Below, one piece after another: positions 18,971 through 27,747 of a stretch of DNA of 64,000 bases. Positions within the stretch are counted from its first letter, which is position 1. Each line of letters opens with the position of its first letter. The translations under genes were made by a program, and so were the position numbers. The stretch is from Brachyspira pilosicoli. GTDB lineage: Bacteria; Spirochaetota; Brachyspiria; Brachyspirales; Brachyspiraceae. The notes beneath the pieces were generated by a model. It saw only the letters and a list, made by a program, of their open reading frames with translations, was not told the origin of the DNA and searched no databases. The DNA is taken from contig NZ_JAWLPU010000002.1 in the NCBI RefSeq assembly GCF_036997485.1, forward strand, positions 529,350-593,349, given 5' to 3'.

Positions 18971-19912
18971 TTATTCCTTTCTTCTAAAAAGTGAAGAAGA
19001 TGATGATTGCAAGTGATTTGCTCTTAAATCTATAAGTTCAAATATAGTAGCAGAAGATAAACTTTCTCTCAAAGCTTTAGGCGTTTTAAGTAATTTAATA
19101 ATCTCTTCATTTACCATCCACTCTTCATCATAATTACTGCTAATTGAATCTCTTGGCGCATATATCATATTGCTTCTTGCTAATACAATAAATCTATTAT
19201 TTTCATCATAATAGCCTAATTCAGCAATAAAATAAGCATGAGGCATAGCTAAATTAATATATCTATCTCCATAAATTGCATTAACATCAACTTCTCTATG
19301 TATTTCGCCATTTGTAATATCATAACCAAACACATGAAATATCCTTACAGATATTCTGCGGTTTTTTAAAGAATGATAAGAAACATCGTTATCGGATATA
19401 TCCCAATAAAAAAAGCACCATTCAGGGTCTCTCATCATCAAAGTTAATTTAGTTTCATTATATCTATCAGGCAATTCTCTAACAATATCAACATCATCAG
19501 GTATATATTGTGGTTTTTCTTCTTCTTCAACTTTTACTTCAATAATTATCTCTTCTTCTTTAGTTTTTTTGGCAGTTTTTTTTGCTGTTGTTTTTTTAAC
19601 AGCAGCAGTTTTTTTAGTAGCTGTTTCTTTTTTTGCTGCTGTTTTCTTTACAGATGCTGCTTTTTTTACAGTAGCTGATTCTTTTACAGGAACAGCCTTT
19701 TTAGATGCAGTTTTTTTTGCAGCAGAAGCAGATGTTGTTTCTTTTTTTACTAATTCTTTTTTTGCGGTCGTTTTTTTAGGGGCAGATTCTTCTTTTGACA
19801 CAGATTTTTTTACTGTTGTTTTTTTAGGAGCGGCGGCTACATCTTTTTTTACAGCTGCTTTTTTTACAGCGGTTTCTTTTTTAGTGGTAGTAGTTTTTTT
19901 GGTTGTGGCCAT
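18971..19912 (-). CDS. DUF4912 protein with long lysine/alanine/threonine-rich tail
   Basis: 313 aa in two parts. Residues 1-125 are a low-complexity run of KK, KKT, KKTAAK and KKE blocks like a histone H1 tail, with high positive charge. After an acidic patch (KEEEIIIEVKVEEEEK) comes a DUF4912 domain, about 140-275: RDPEWCFFYWDISD, VRIFHVFGYDITNG, HREVDVNAIYGDRYINL, YFIAELGYYD. DUF4912 proteins are common in spirochaetes and firmicutes with no known role. The basic tail could bind nucleic acid or an acidic polymer. GGAG precedes the ATG. It converges on ispH. Confidence 0.85.
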   Translation of the reverse strand: MATTKKTTTTKKETAVKKAAVKKDVAAAPKKTTVKKSVSKEESAPKKTTAKKELVKKETTSASAAKKTASKKAVPVKESATVKKAASVKKTAAKKETATKKTAAVKKTTAKKTAKKTKEEEIIIEVKVEEEEKPQYIPDDVDIVRELPDRYNETKLTLMMRDPEWCFFYWDISDNDVSYHSLKNRRISVRIFHVFGYDITNGEIHREVDVNAIYGDRYINLAMPHAYFIAELGYYDENNRFIVLARSNMIYAPRDSISSNYDEEWMVNEEIIKLLKTPKALRESLSSATIFELIDLRANHLQSSSSSLFRRKE

Positions 19913-20076
19913 AAATAATTCTCCATAGGTGTAGGATTTTTTAAATATGTAATAATCGTTATGTAAATTATAGGATAAATAACTATATTGTCAATAACTT
20001 TTTTACTTTTTTATTTTTATATTATTTTTATATTTATTACGATAATTATTGCATATTATTATTTTTAGGGGTAAAT

Positions 20077-20613
20077 GTGAAAAAATATATTATATTAGTA
20101 TTTACTATTTTTACTGCTATTTTATTAGCTCAAGAAGATTTCTCTGTTCCTATGACTCCAAGTAAGGATCAGCAATTAGATATAGTAGCAAAATATGGAA
20201 GTTCTTTAAGTAAATTTGATGGAAGCACAAAAGCGTATGCTCAATTAAAATATTGCATCAGTATATTAGATTCTAGAAATAAAAAGGAATTAAAAGAACA
20301 TCCAGCATATTCAACTTTAGGTGATGTTTATATGTATGGAGCTACATATTTGCAAAAAGAGTACAAAGAAGAAAAAATCATAGAAATGTATAATAAGGCT
20401 TTAGAGTTGAGAAGTGATCCTAATTCTTATTATTCTCTTGCTCTTATATATAAAAATAAATATGATAATGCTGTTAAAAAAAATGATGCTGCTAAAGAAG
20501 TAGAATATGGTAAAAAAGTTTATGATAATTTTGATAAATTTGTTATCTTATCTGGAAGCGGCAATGTAAAAAAATATAAAGATATTTTAGATTATTTTAG
20601 AACTTATAAATAA
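20077..20613 (+). CDS. Exported TPR-like protein
   Basis: 178 aa with a signal peptide (MKKYIILVFTIFTAILLAQ) and helical repeats in the remainder (STLGDVYMYGATYLQKEYKEEKIIEMYNKALELRSDPNSYYSLALIY), consistent with two or three tetratricopeptide repeats. Start codon is GTG after AGGGG; an overlapping ATG two bases earlier is followed at once by a stop. Likely periplasmic. It lies five bases before the channel gene and may be cotranscribed with it. No specific function recognised. Confidence 0.75.
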   Translation: MKKYIILVFTIFTAILLAQEDFSVPMTPSKDQQLDIVAKYGSSLSKFDGSTKAYAQLKYCISILDSRNKKELKEHPAYSTLGDVYMYGATYLQKEYKEEKIIEMYNKALELRSDPNSYYSLALIYKNKYDNAVKKNDAAKEVEYGKKVYDNFDKFVILSGSGNVKKYKDILDYFRTYK

Positions 20614-20618
20614 AAAAC

Positions 20619-22358
20619 ATGATTAAAGAAATATTTAAATATTTAAAATATAGAATTGATAGAATGCTTAATAAAGGGTTATTCTATCAATTAATGCTTT
20701 TAGTTTGTGTTATAATAATTATTCTCTTAATAGTCTCTGCTTTTATAATACTTGTTTTTAATTATCCTATAAAAGATGCTTTTTGGGATAGCTTGATGCA
20801 ATTTATAGATACAGGAAATATATCATCTGTAGATGGAAGTTTTGGGCTTGTTATTACTTTCTTAATGGTTACTTTTATAGGGGTATGCGGCTGGGGCTCT
20901 CTCATTGCTATGATTAACAAAGCATTACAAGATAGAATAAATAATTTGAGTAAGGGTAATGCTTTCATTATGGAAAAGGGGCATTCTATAATACTTGGAT
21001 ATGGCGAAGAGGCACTTACTATTATAGAAGAGTTCTTAATTGCAAAAATTAAAAATATAGTTTTACTTTCTGAACATAATGTTGATATTATTAGAAAAAG
21101 GGTTTCCTTTATTAAGGGTTATAGAAAATCTAATATTATTATAAGAGAAGGCTCTACTAGCAGAATAGAAAACATAAAACTTCTTAATATAAAAAAATGC
21201 TCTAGTATATCTATTATTAATAATGATGATACTGAGTCATTAAATATTTTACTTGCATTGAAAAAGATTCTAAGTGAAGAAAGAGATGCTAATGATGAAA
21301 AGATTAATATATGCCTTTTGGTTCATAATGAGGATACTATAGAGATAATAAAATCTATGGAAGACGAAAATTTTACCGTGCATATACTTTATAAATATGA
21401 GTTATTGTATAAACTTATTTCTCAAAGCATTATATATACAGGTCTTAGCAGTGTGTATGAGGATTTATTTTCTAATGATGGCAATGATTTTAAAATAGAA
21501 AGCAATCATAATTTTGAAAATGATATATTTGAAGAAGCTGCTTTAAAATATATGAATAAAGGAATCATACTTGTAGGTATAATAGAAAATGATATGGAGT
21601 TTTTAAAAGTACCTGACAGTAAATATACAATAAAGAAAAATGATAAATTGGTTACTCTTTATAAAAATAATGATAAAAACGATATCATAACTGCAAATAA
21701 AAATGATAAGTATAATAATAACATAGTTCATAATATTTTGTTAATATCTGAAGAGAAAAATAATAATGATGTTGTAAGAGAGATAAAAGAGTATATAGAA
21801 AATGCAAACTTAGAATCTTTAAGTTATGATGCTATAAAAATGCATAAAAATAAATATCAATTTCTATTAGAAAAAATAAAAAGCTCTAACATAACAAAAA
21901 TAGTTTTAATATCAGAAGACAGCATAACAGATGCCAAAAGCATAAATATACTTCTTATCATAAGACAAATAATAAAAAAAGAAAATATACAATTATCTAT
22001 ATTATCTTTATTAGATTCTATACAGAAAAGAAATTTAATATATTCTGATGATGTTAGAGATTTTATAGTAAGCGGTAAATTAATAGGTATGCTTATGGCT
22101 CAGGCTTCTATTGATTATAATATATTATATTTATTTTACGGACTTTTAAGTAAAAATGGAAAAGATATAATAATATCATCATATTCCAAATATTTTAATG
22201 AAAACAAAACTTTTAAAGATGCTTATTTTGATTTGCTTGATAGAGGAATTATCATAATAGGAATAAAAAGATATGATGATATACTTTTAAATCCTCCTCA
22301 AGACTTTTTATTAGAAAGCAAAGATGAAATAATTATAATAACAACAAGTTATATATAA
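20619..22358 (+). CDS. CASTOR/POLLUX-like ion channel with RCK-type domains
   Basis: 579 aa. Two transmembrane helices (about 22-48 and 74-100) flank a pore-loop-like stretch, and the remainder is cytoplasmic Rossmann-type sequence: GHSIILGYGEEALTIIEEFLIA begins the first TrkA_N/RCK-like domain, with ILVGII..D and TrkA_C-like pieces near 300-330 and 550-575. This matches the CASTOR/POLLUX/SYM8 family known from plant symbiosis channels, with bacterial relatives. Probable inner-membrane cation channel gated by a cytoplasmic ligand. Starts five bases after the TPR gene. Confidence 0.75.
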   Translation: MIKEIFKYLKYRIDRMLNKGLFYQLMLLVCVIIIILLIVSAFIILVFNYPIKDAFWDSLMQFIDTGNISSVDGSFGLVITFLMVTFIGVCGWGSLIAMINKALQDRINNLSKGNAFIMEKGHSIILGYGEEALTIIEEFLIAKIKNIVLLSEHNVDIIRKRVSFIKGYRKSNIIIREGSTSRIENIKLLNIKKCSSISIINNDDTESLNILLALKKILSEERDANDEKINICLLVHNEDTIEIIKSMEDENFTVHILYKYELLYKLISQSIIYTGLSSVYEDLFSNDGNDFKIESNHNFENDIFEEAALKYMNKGIILVGIIENDMEFLKVPDSKYTIKKNDKLVTLYKNNDKNDIITANKNDKYNNNIVHNILLISEEKNNNDVVREIKEYIENANLESLSYDAIKMHKNKYQFLLEKIKSSNITKIVLISEDSITDAKSINILLIIRQIIKKENIQLSILSLLDSIQKRNLIYSDDVRDFIVSGKLIGMLMAQASIDYNILYLFYGLLSKNGKDIIISSYSKYFNENKTFKDAYFDLLDRGIIIIGIKRYDDILLNPPQDFLLESKDEIIIITTSYI

Positions 22359-22440
22359 AAAATATTTTCTATATTCTGGGAACTTTTAATCATATATATT
22401 CGTCTAACAATAATATAAAATACTACTAAGGGGTATACCT

Positions 22441-22869
22441 ATGAAAAGAAATATTTTTATTATCTTGGCATTATTAATAACAACAATTATATCTAATGCC
22501 CAAACAGCAAAAACTAATGAGATTGTGTACGAGCTTGACAATGTGAAAGTTGTCAATAAAAATGGCTTGGCTGTCAAAGATTTTATATCTTTATGGAAGT
22601 CTGATCCAAACATCGTATTAATTGATGTTAGAACACCAGAAGAGATAAAACAAACAGGAACTATCAAAGGTGCTATTAATATTGATTATAGGGCTAAAGG
22701 CTATGCTAAAAAAATATTGTCATTAGATAAAAATAAAAGATATATGTTTTATTGTAAAAGTGGAGGACGTTCAGGCAAAACAGTTCAATATATGCTTGAC
22801 AATGGATTTAAAAATGTGAACTATCTTAAAGACGTCGGATATACAGAATTGAATGCTGCTTTAAAATAA
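22441..22869 (+). CDS. Exported rhodanese-like domain protein
   Basis: 142 aa: signal peptide (MKRNIFIILALLITTIISNAQ) followed by one rhodanese domain with LIDVRTPEE at about 60-68 and the active-site loop YCKSGGRS, catalytic C105. Single-domain periplasmic rhodaneses handle sulphur or act in redox or stress roles; the actual substrate cannot be told here. AAGGGG precedes the ATG. A terminator hairpin follows at 22894. Confidence 0.88.
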   Translation: MKRNIFIILALLITTIISNAQTAKTNEIVYELDNVKVVNKNGLAVKDFISLWKSDPNIVLIDVRTPEEIKQTGTIKGAINIDYRAKGYAKKILSLDKNKRYMFYCKSGGRSGKTVQYMLDNGFKNVNYLKDVGYTELNAALK

Positions 22870-22893
22870 AAGTAATTTTTCACTAAACAAAAT

Positions 22894-22926
22894 AAAGGAG
22901 ACTGTTTTTATTACAGCCTCTTTTTT
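22894..22926 (+). terminator. Intrinsic terminator after rhodanese gene
   Basis: AAAGGAGACTGT / ACAGCCTCTTTT stem with one A-C mismatch, seven-base loop, then a T run. The same architecture occurs at 25104-25130 on the other side of the OLD nuclease gene. Confidence 0.75.
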
Positions 22927-23112
22927 ATTTGTATATAAATCACTTTCTTTAAATTTGTATTTAAAATAAATCATTAATATAAAAATATTGAGATTTTTAT
23001 AAATATGCTATACTATGAATATATCAAATATAAAATAAAATATTAAATTTAATTATGTTATGAAACTTATAAATAAAGATAAAAGCAAATAAAAAATTAT
23101 AAGGGAGTATTT

Positions 23113-25098
23113 ATGAAAAGATACTTAATAATGAAGAACTATAGAAATATTAATCCCGTTATAATAAATAAGGATAATAGAAACATCTATGATGAAGAAA
23201 AATATGGCAGATACTATTTAGGTTCTATGGAAAACGGAGATTTAATAATTAATATAGGTCAAAATGGTATTGGAAAAAGTAATATTTTAGATGCTGTAAA
23301 TGATTTCTTTACTTCAAATAATTATCAATATGATAATAAACCAAGAATGGATGAATATGCTAATTGTTTACCAGAGTTGGAATTAATAATAGAAGTTGAT
23401 AGCGGAAACAAATATAAATTAAATCAAAACAATACAATAACAGGATATGATAATAATAAAAATTTTGATAATGGATTTATAGGTTGGTTTTTGAAATATT
23501 TAAGATTAGAATATGGATATTATGAACAAGAGTTAAAGATTATATTCAATTACTTAAAAAACGAGGCAAGTATTCATATACTAACAATGCTTTTAAAATT
23601 GTATTTTTATGAACTTAGATTAACTTATTATAATAATAATTATAATAATAATTATAATAATAATTATAATAATAATTATAATAATAATTATAATAATAAT
23701 TATAATATACAGAATATATATAATTACTTACAAAGAAACCATACCGAAAAAGAATTAATTGAATATATAGAAAAAATATATAATGAAAATACAGATATAC
23801 AAACAATAGATATAGATATAGATATAGATATAGATATAGTTAGAATGCTTACTCAATATGATATTGAAAAATATAAGCTTAATCAAGATAATATTAATGA
23901 TATTATAAACAGCAAAGTTTATATTCATAATCATAATTATATAAAATCTGATGAGCTTAATATACATAAAAATAATATAAAAGAGTCATTATTTTTAAAA
24001 TCATTATTTAAATCTACAGGAAATAAAGATATTTATAATGAGCTTATTAATAATTATGATAGAATATCCTCAGATACTTCATATTTAACTCAAAAAGAAA
24101 ATGAAATTAATAATTTATTAAAGGAGACCATATCTACAAAATTTAATGAATTATACAAGTCAAATAACGAATATGTTTTTAAGATAAGATTAGAAACTGA
24201 CTATATAAAAATATATTTTAAAAGTAAAAACGGACTTACAAATCTTGATAATGAATCAGACGGTTTTCAATGGTTTTTCTCTTTATTTTTCAATACAATA
24301 AATCCTAATGAATTAAAGAAAGGAGATATCATTATTATTGATGAGCCAGAACTCCATTTATCTGTGCCTTTAATAAAGGAATTGAGGGACTTTTTAAAAA
24401 CATTTGCTAAAGAGAATTCTATTCATATAATAATGTCCACACAAAATCCTTACTTTATAAATATAAACTATTTAGATGAAGTAAGAATAATAAAACCTAT
24501 AGAAAATTCAGAAGGAGTAAAAATAGAAAATAACTTCTCAGCAATATACAAGAGGAATCCTGATAAACTTCAGGAAATAATAAATAGCTTCGGAGTTAAT
24601 CATCGAGATATAACAAGAAACCATAAAATTATATTTGTAGAGGGAATAATTGATTATGCTTATCTTACAGCTTTTAAGCTTTTAAAAGAATATAAAGAAG
24701 GTAAACCAGTAAATATAGCCTTTATTCCTATTGGCGGTCTTGGAAAAAAGCAGGATACGGAATATAAACAAGATATTATTGATATTTTATGCGAAATAGA
24801 TAAAAGACCTATGCTATTGATTGATGGTGATAATATGGCAGAAGAATTTGAAAATTTAGCGAGTGGCACATCATTAAATATTACGAAACTTTCAGATATA
24901 GATTCTTCATTTACTGTTATAGAAAATTTATTCTCTGATAATGACAAAAAAAAATTTAAATCTATGATAGAAAATAAAAATAGCAGAGAGGCTAGTATAT
25001 TCAAAAATAATATTCTTAAATTAGAATTTGAAGAAGAAACAATAAATAATTTCTTTGGAGTTATAAATAAATATTCTCATATAGGAGATAATCAATAA
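23113..25098 (+). CDS. OLD-family ATPase/TOPRIM nuclease (candidate defence gene)
   Basis: 661 aa. N-terminal ABC-type ATPase with P-loop GQNGIGKS at 49-56 and Walker B IIIIDEPELHLS with D410 and E411, then a TOPRIM domain with FVEGIIDYAYL (E510) and LLIDGDN (D571, D573). This is the order of class 1 OLD (overcoming lysogenization defect) nucleases, the family of GajA of the Gabija system. Between the ATPase halves lie six and a half in-frame YNNN repeats (172-198) and an ID repeat (232-242), both from DNA microsatellites. AAGGGAG precedes the ATG. No GajB-type helicase or other partner adjoins, so a stand-alone role is likely. Defence function is inference. Confidence 0.82.
   Translation: MKRYLIMKNYRNINPVIINKDNRNIYDEEKYGRYYLGSMENGDLIINIGQNGIGKSNILDAVNDFFTSNNYQYDNKPRMDEYANCLPELELIIEVDSGNKYKLNQNNTITGYDNNKNFDNGFIGWFLKYLRLEYGYYEQELKIIFNYLKNEASIHILTMLLKLYFYELRLTYYNNNYNNNYNNNYNNNYNNNYNNNYNIQNIYNYLQRNHTEKELIEYIEKIYNENTDIQTIDIDIDIDIDIVRMLTQYDIEKYKLNQDNINDIINSKVYIHNHNYIKSDELNIHKNNIKESLFLKSLFKSTGNKDIYNELINNYDRISSDTSYLTQKENEINNLLKETISTKFNELYKSNNEYVFKIRLETDYIKIYFKSKNGLTNLDNESDGFQWFFSLFFNTINPNELKKGDIIIIDEPELHLSVPLIKELRDFLKTFAKENSIHIIMSTQNPYFININYLDEVRIIKPIENSEGVKIENNFSAIYKRNPDKLQEIINSFGVNHRDITRNHKIIFVEGIIDYAYLTAFKLLKEYKEGKPVNIAFIPIGGLGKKQDTEYKQDIIDILCEIDKRPMLLIDGDNMAEEFENLASGTSLNITKLSDIDSSFTVIENLFSDNDKKKFKSMIENKNSREASIFKNNILKLEFEEETINNFFGVINKYSHIGDNQ
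23629..23706 (+). repeat. 12-bp tandem repeat inside the OLD nuclease gene
   Basis: Six and a half copies of TATAATAATAAT, perfect, encoding (Tyr-Asn-Asn-Asn)n. The unit is a multiple of three, so copy-number change would alter protein length without breaking the frame. Confidence 0.95.
23806..23838 (+). repeat. 6-bp tandem repeat inside the OLD nuclease gene
   Basis: Five and a half perfect copies of ATAGAT encoding alternating Ile-Asp. Again in frame. Confidence 0.95.
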
Positions 25099-25103
25099 AA
25101 ATA

Positions 25104-25130
25104 AAAGGGACTGTTTATCACAGCCCCTTT
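25104..25130 (-). terminator. Bidirectional terminator hairpin between OLD gene and aminotransferase
   Basis: AAAGGGACTGT / ACAGCCCCTTT stem with one A-C mismatch and a five-base loop. The minus-strand side is followed by TTTTATTTTTATT, so it best serves the aminotransferase gene ending at 25144, and may also end the nuclease gene. Confidence 0.7.
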
Positions 25131-25143
25131 ATAATCTCAAAAA

Positions 25144-26346
25144 TTATTTTTCTACTTCTTTTTTGTATTTAATTAAGCCCTGTTTCAAAATCTCCATAGC
25201 TCTTTTTATGTCTCTTGCCTCTAATGCATAGCACATTCTAATCTCGTCTTTACCTAAGCCTGGAGTTGCATAAAAACCTTCACCAGGAGCAAACATAACA
25301 GTTTCATTATCAAGATTAAAGTCTTTAAGCAACCAAATAGCAAAATCTTCAGCATTTTTTACAGGAAGTTTAGCAAGTACATAGAAAGCTCCCTCAGGCT
25401 CTTTCATTACAACGCCGTCCATCTTTGTAAGCTCTTCAAACATGATTTTTCTTCTGTTATCATATTCTTTTCTAGCATCTTCAAAATAGTTATCAGGCAA
25501 ATCATATAAAGCAGCAGCCCCAACCATCTCAAGTGTAGGAGCAGATAATCTTGCCTGACATTCTCTAAATACAGCAGTGCTAAATGCCTTATTTTTACTT
25601 ATTACACATCCAATCCTAGCACCGCAAGCAGAGAATCTTTTTGATATAGAGTCAACTATAACAACATTATCAGACAAGTCTTTATAAGTACCAAAACTTA
25701 TAGCCTTTCTGTCGCCGTAAACAAACTCTCTATAAACTTCATCACTTATAATAAACATATTATGCTTTTTAGCAAGATAAGCAATATCATCAAGTTCCTC
25801 TTTTGTAGATACAACCCCAGTAGGGTTTGAAGGATTTGAAAACATATATGCTTTGGTTTTTGGAGTAATATGCTTTTCTATCTCATCACGATTTGGAAGA
25901 TGGAATCCTTGTTCTGCATAAGTGCGAACGGCATTTCTTTTTATATCTAATACATCATAAAAACTGTTATAATTAGCATAATAAGGTTCTGCCACTAATA
26001 TTTCATCACCTTCATCAAAAATAGCTAATAAAGTAAATAATAATCCCTCACTGCCGCCATTAGTGATGTTAATTTCATCTTCTTCATAATGGACGCCTAT
26101 TTTTTTCTCATAGTATTCTTGTATTTTATTTATAAGCGGTTTCATACCTCTTGAATGTTCATATTTGAGGGTTTTGCCGTTATATTTACTAATAGCTTCC
26201 AAAAATACTTTAGGTGTTTCAATATCAGGCTGACCTATGTTAAGATGATAGATTTTTATGCCTTTTTTTACAGCTTCTTCGGCATAGGGGTTTAACTTTC
26301 TTACAGGCGAAGTTTTGAGCCTTTGAATTCTTTGTGATATTTCCAT
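25144..26346 (-). CDS. Class I/II pyridoxal-phosphate aminotransferase
   Basis: 400 aa, fold type I aminotransferase of the aspartate/aromatic group. Motifs: LNIGQPDIETP near the N-terminus, NGGSEGLL, FSNPSNPTGVV, ISDEVYREFVYG, and the PLP lysine in SISKRFSACGARIG. The start (ATG 26346) is set by GGAG eight bases upstream; an upstream extension of 17 codons is hydrophobic and has no ribosome site. Likely substrate aspartate or another amino acid with 2-oxoglutarate; I cannot narrow it further. Transcribed alone. Confidence 0.9.
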   Translation of the reverse strand: MEISQRIQRLKTSPVRKLNPYAEEAVKKGIKIYHLNIGQPDIETPKVFLEAISKYNGKTLKYEHSRGMKPLINKIQEYYEKKIGVHYEEDEINITNGGSEGLLFTLLAIFDEGDEILVAEPYYANYNSFYDVLDIKRNAVRTYAEQGFHLPNRDEIEKHITPKTKAYMFSNPSNPTGVVSTKEELDDIAYLAKKHNMFIISDEVYREFVYGDRKAISFGTYKDLSDNVVIVDSISKRFSACGARIGCVISKNKAFSTAVFRECQARLSAPTLEMVGAAALYDLPDNYFEDARKEYDNRRKIMFEELTKMDGVVMKEPEGAFYVLAKLPVKNAEDFAIWLLKDFNLDNETVMFAPGEGFYATPGLGKDEIRMCYALEARDIKRAMEILKQGLIKYKKEVEK

Positions 26347-26770
26347 TTTTTTCTCCAAAAACTTTATTATATATAGTAATATTAGAGTATATAACAAAAA
26401 TTGTCAATATACAAAATGCATAACATAAATTACAACTATAAATATTATATATTTTATAATCTTTTATCCCCACCTAATAAGCTTTATGCATTATTTATAT
26501 AACTATTGATTCTATATTCCACTAATATAAAACAAAAAAGTATGCCCCAACACAAGTTGTTATTAGATTATAAATTTATTCTACGCACGTTTAACAGAAC
26601 TATAAATATAATTAAAAATTGTATTTATAATTAATTTATATATATTTTGTTTAATTTAGCGTGCGGTGTTTGGATTAAAAACTTAAGCAACAATTAAACA
26701 CATTATTAAACCTACATACTATAATTTTTTTAGTGTTGTTTTTATTGTCAATTTGTAATAGAATATATTA
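26347..26770. other. Gene-free intergenic region
   Basis: About 420 bases between the divergent aminotransferase and the 51-aa gene. It contains CGCACG copy 2 (26584-26666). No RNA gene or coding frame was recognised in the rest. Confidence 0.65.
26584..26666 (-). repeat. CGCACG element, copy 2
   Basis: 83 bases from CGCACGTTTAAC to TTTAGCGTGCGG. Its reverse complement aligns over its length with copy 1, so it is in the opposite orientation. Confidence 0.75.
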
Positions 26771-26797
26771 TAAATTTAATTTTTGGGGGGATAAATA

Positions 26798-26953
26798 ATG
26801 ATTACAGGTATATCATCAACCAGTAATACAAATAAATATGTGCAAAGCATAGGCGGTATAGAAGTTACAGTTACAACCAACCTTACAGAACAAACTACAA
26901 CAATAAATGTGGCATCAAAGGTAACTGGTGGAGCTTTAAATACGGAAGCATAA
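26798..26953 (+). CDS. Small 51-aa protein of unknown function
   Basis: Begins MITGISSTSNTNKYVQSIGG and ends VASKVTGGALNTEA. It is a Thr/Ser/Asn-rich, polar peptide with no membrane segment, signal peptide or cysteines. Support comes from an unusually strong G-rich ribosome site (six G at 26785-26790, seven bases before the ATG) and a clean stop before the next promoter region. It resembles no family I know. It lies upstream of, and in the same direction as, the ankyrin gene. Confidence 0.55.
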   Translation: MITGISSTSNTNKYVQSIGGIEVTVTTNLTEQTTTINVASKVTGGALNTEA

Positions 26954-27026
26954 AAAACCACTTCTATTATATCGTGTTTTTATTATCGTATTTTAATTTA
27001 TATATTTTATATTTTTTTGGAGGTAT

Positions 27027-27689
27027 ATGAAAAATATTTTTTGTGTTTTATTGCTTATATTCTCTTGTAGGCTTTATTCTTTAACAGATGATGAAGTAAA
27101 ATTTTTAAAAGCATGCGAGAATGGAAAATATGAAACTGTTATAACTATGTTAGATAGAAAGGTAAATGTAAATGTTACAACAGAAGACGGACTCACTGGT
27201 TTAATGCTTGCTTCGCATAAGGGATACCCTAATATAGTAAAACTTCTAATACGTCATAATGCTGATGTTAATATAGTGGATAATGTTGGATATAATGCAT
27301 TGATATTTGCTGCTTCAGAGGGAAGAAACGATATTGCTAAAATGCTCATAAAGGCAAAAATAAATATTAATGCCAAAAACAGCTATGGAGAAAATGCTTT
27401 GCATGTTGCTTCATACAAACTCTATAGCAATGTTGTTCAAACTTTAATTGATGCTGAAATAGATATTAATGCTGTAAATAACGATGGTGATAATGCTTTG
27501 ATGATGGTTTTTATGTCGGCTGCTACAAGGGAAGAGATGATGCCTACTATTGAAATATTATGTAAAAATGGAATAGATGTCAATGCTAAAGATAAAAATG
27601 GAGAATCTATAATAGCATATATAAGAGCTAACTACAAAAAAGGAGAGGCTCTAATAGAATATTTAAAGCAATATGGAGCTGTAGAGTAA
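27027..27689 (+). CDS. Exported ankyrin-repeat protein
   Basis: 220 aa. An N-terminal hydrophobic signal (MKNIFCVLLLIFSCRLYS) with Cys14 in a lax lipobox (LIFSC) suggests export, maybe as a lipoprotein. Residues 25-215 hold about five ankyrin repeats (DGLTGLMLASHKGYPNIVKLLIRHNADVN and similar units with NALIFAAS, NALHVASYK). GGAGG precedes the ATG. Ankyrin proteins mediate protein-protein contacts and many are found in Brachyspira; the partner is unknown. Confidence 0.85.
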   Translation: MKNIFCVLLLIFSCRLYSLTDDEVKFLKACENGKYETVITMLDRKVNVNVTTEDGLTGLMLASHKGYPNIVKLLIRHNADVNIVDNVGYNALIFAASEGRNDIAKMLIKAKININAKNSYGENALHVASYKLYSNVVQTLIDAEIDINAVNNDGDNALMMVFMSAATREEMMPTIEILCKNGIDVNAKDKNGESIIAYIRANYKKGEALIEYLKQYGAVE

Positions 27690-27747
27690 TAAAATAATAA
27701 TAAATAATAAGCTTGAATTTTTGTCTTTTTATTATATTATATCAAAT

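Noticed and set aside
23629..23838. Short tandem repeats considered as a CRISPR-like array
   Set aside because: Units are 12 and 6 bases without spacers and lie in frame within a gene; they are microsatellites.
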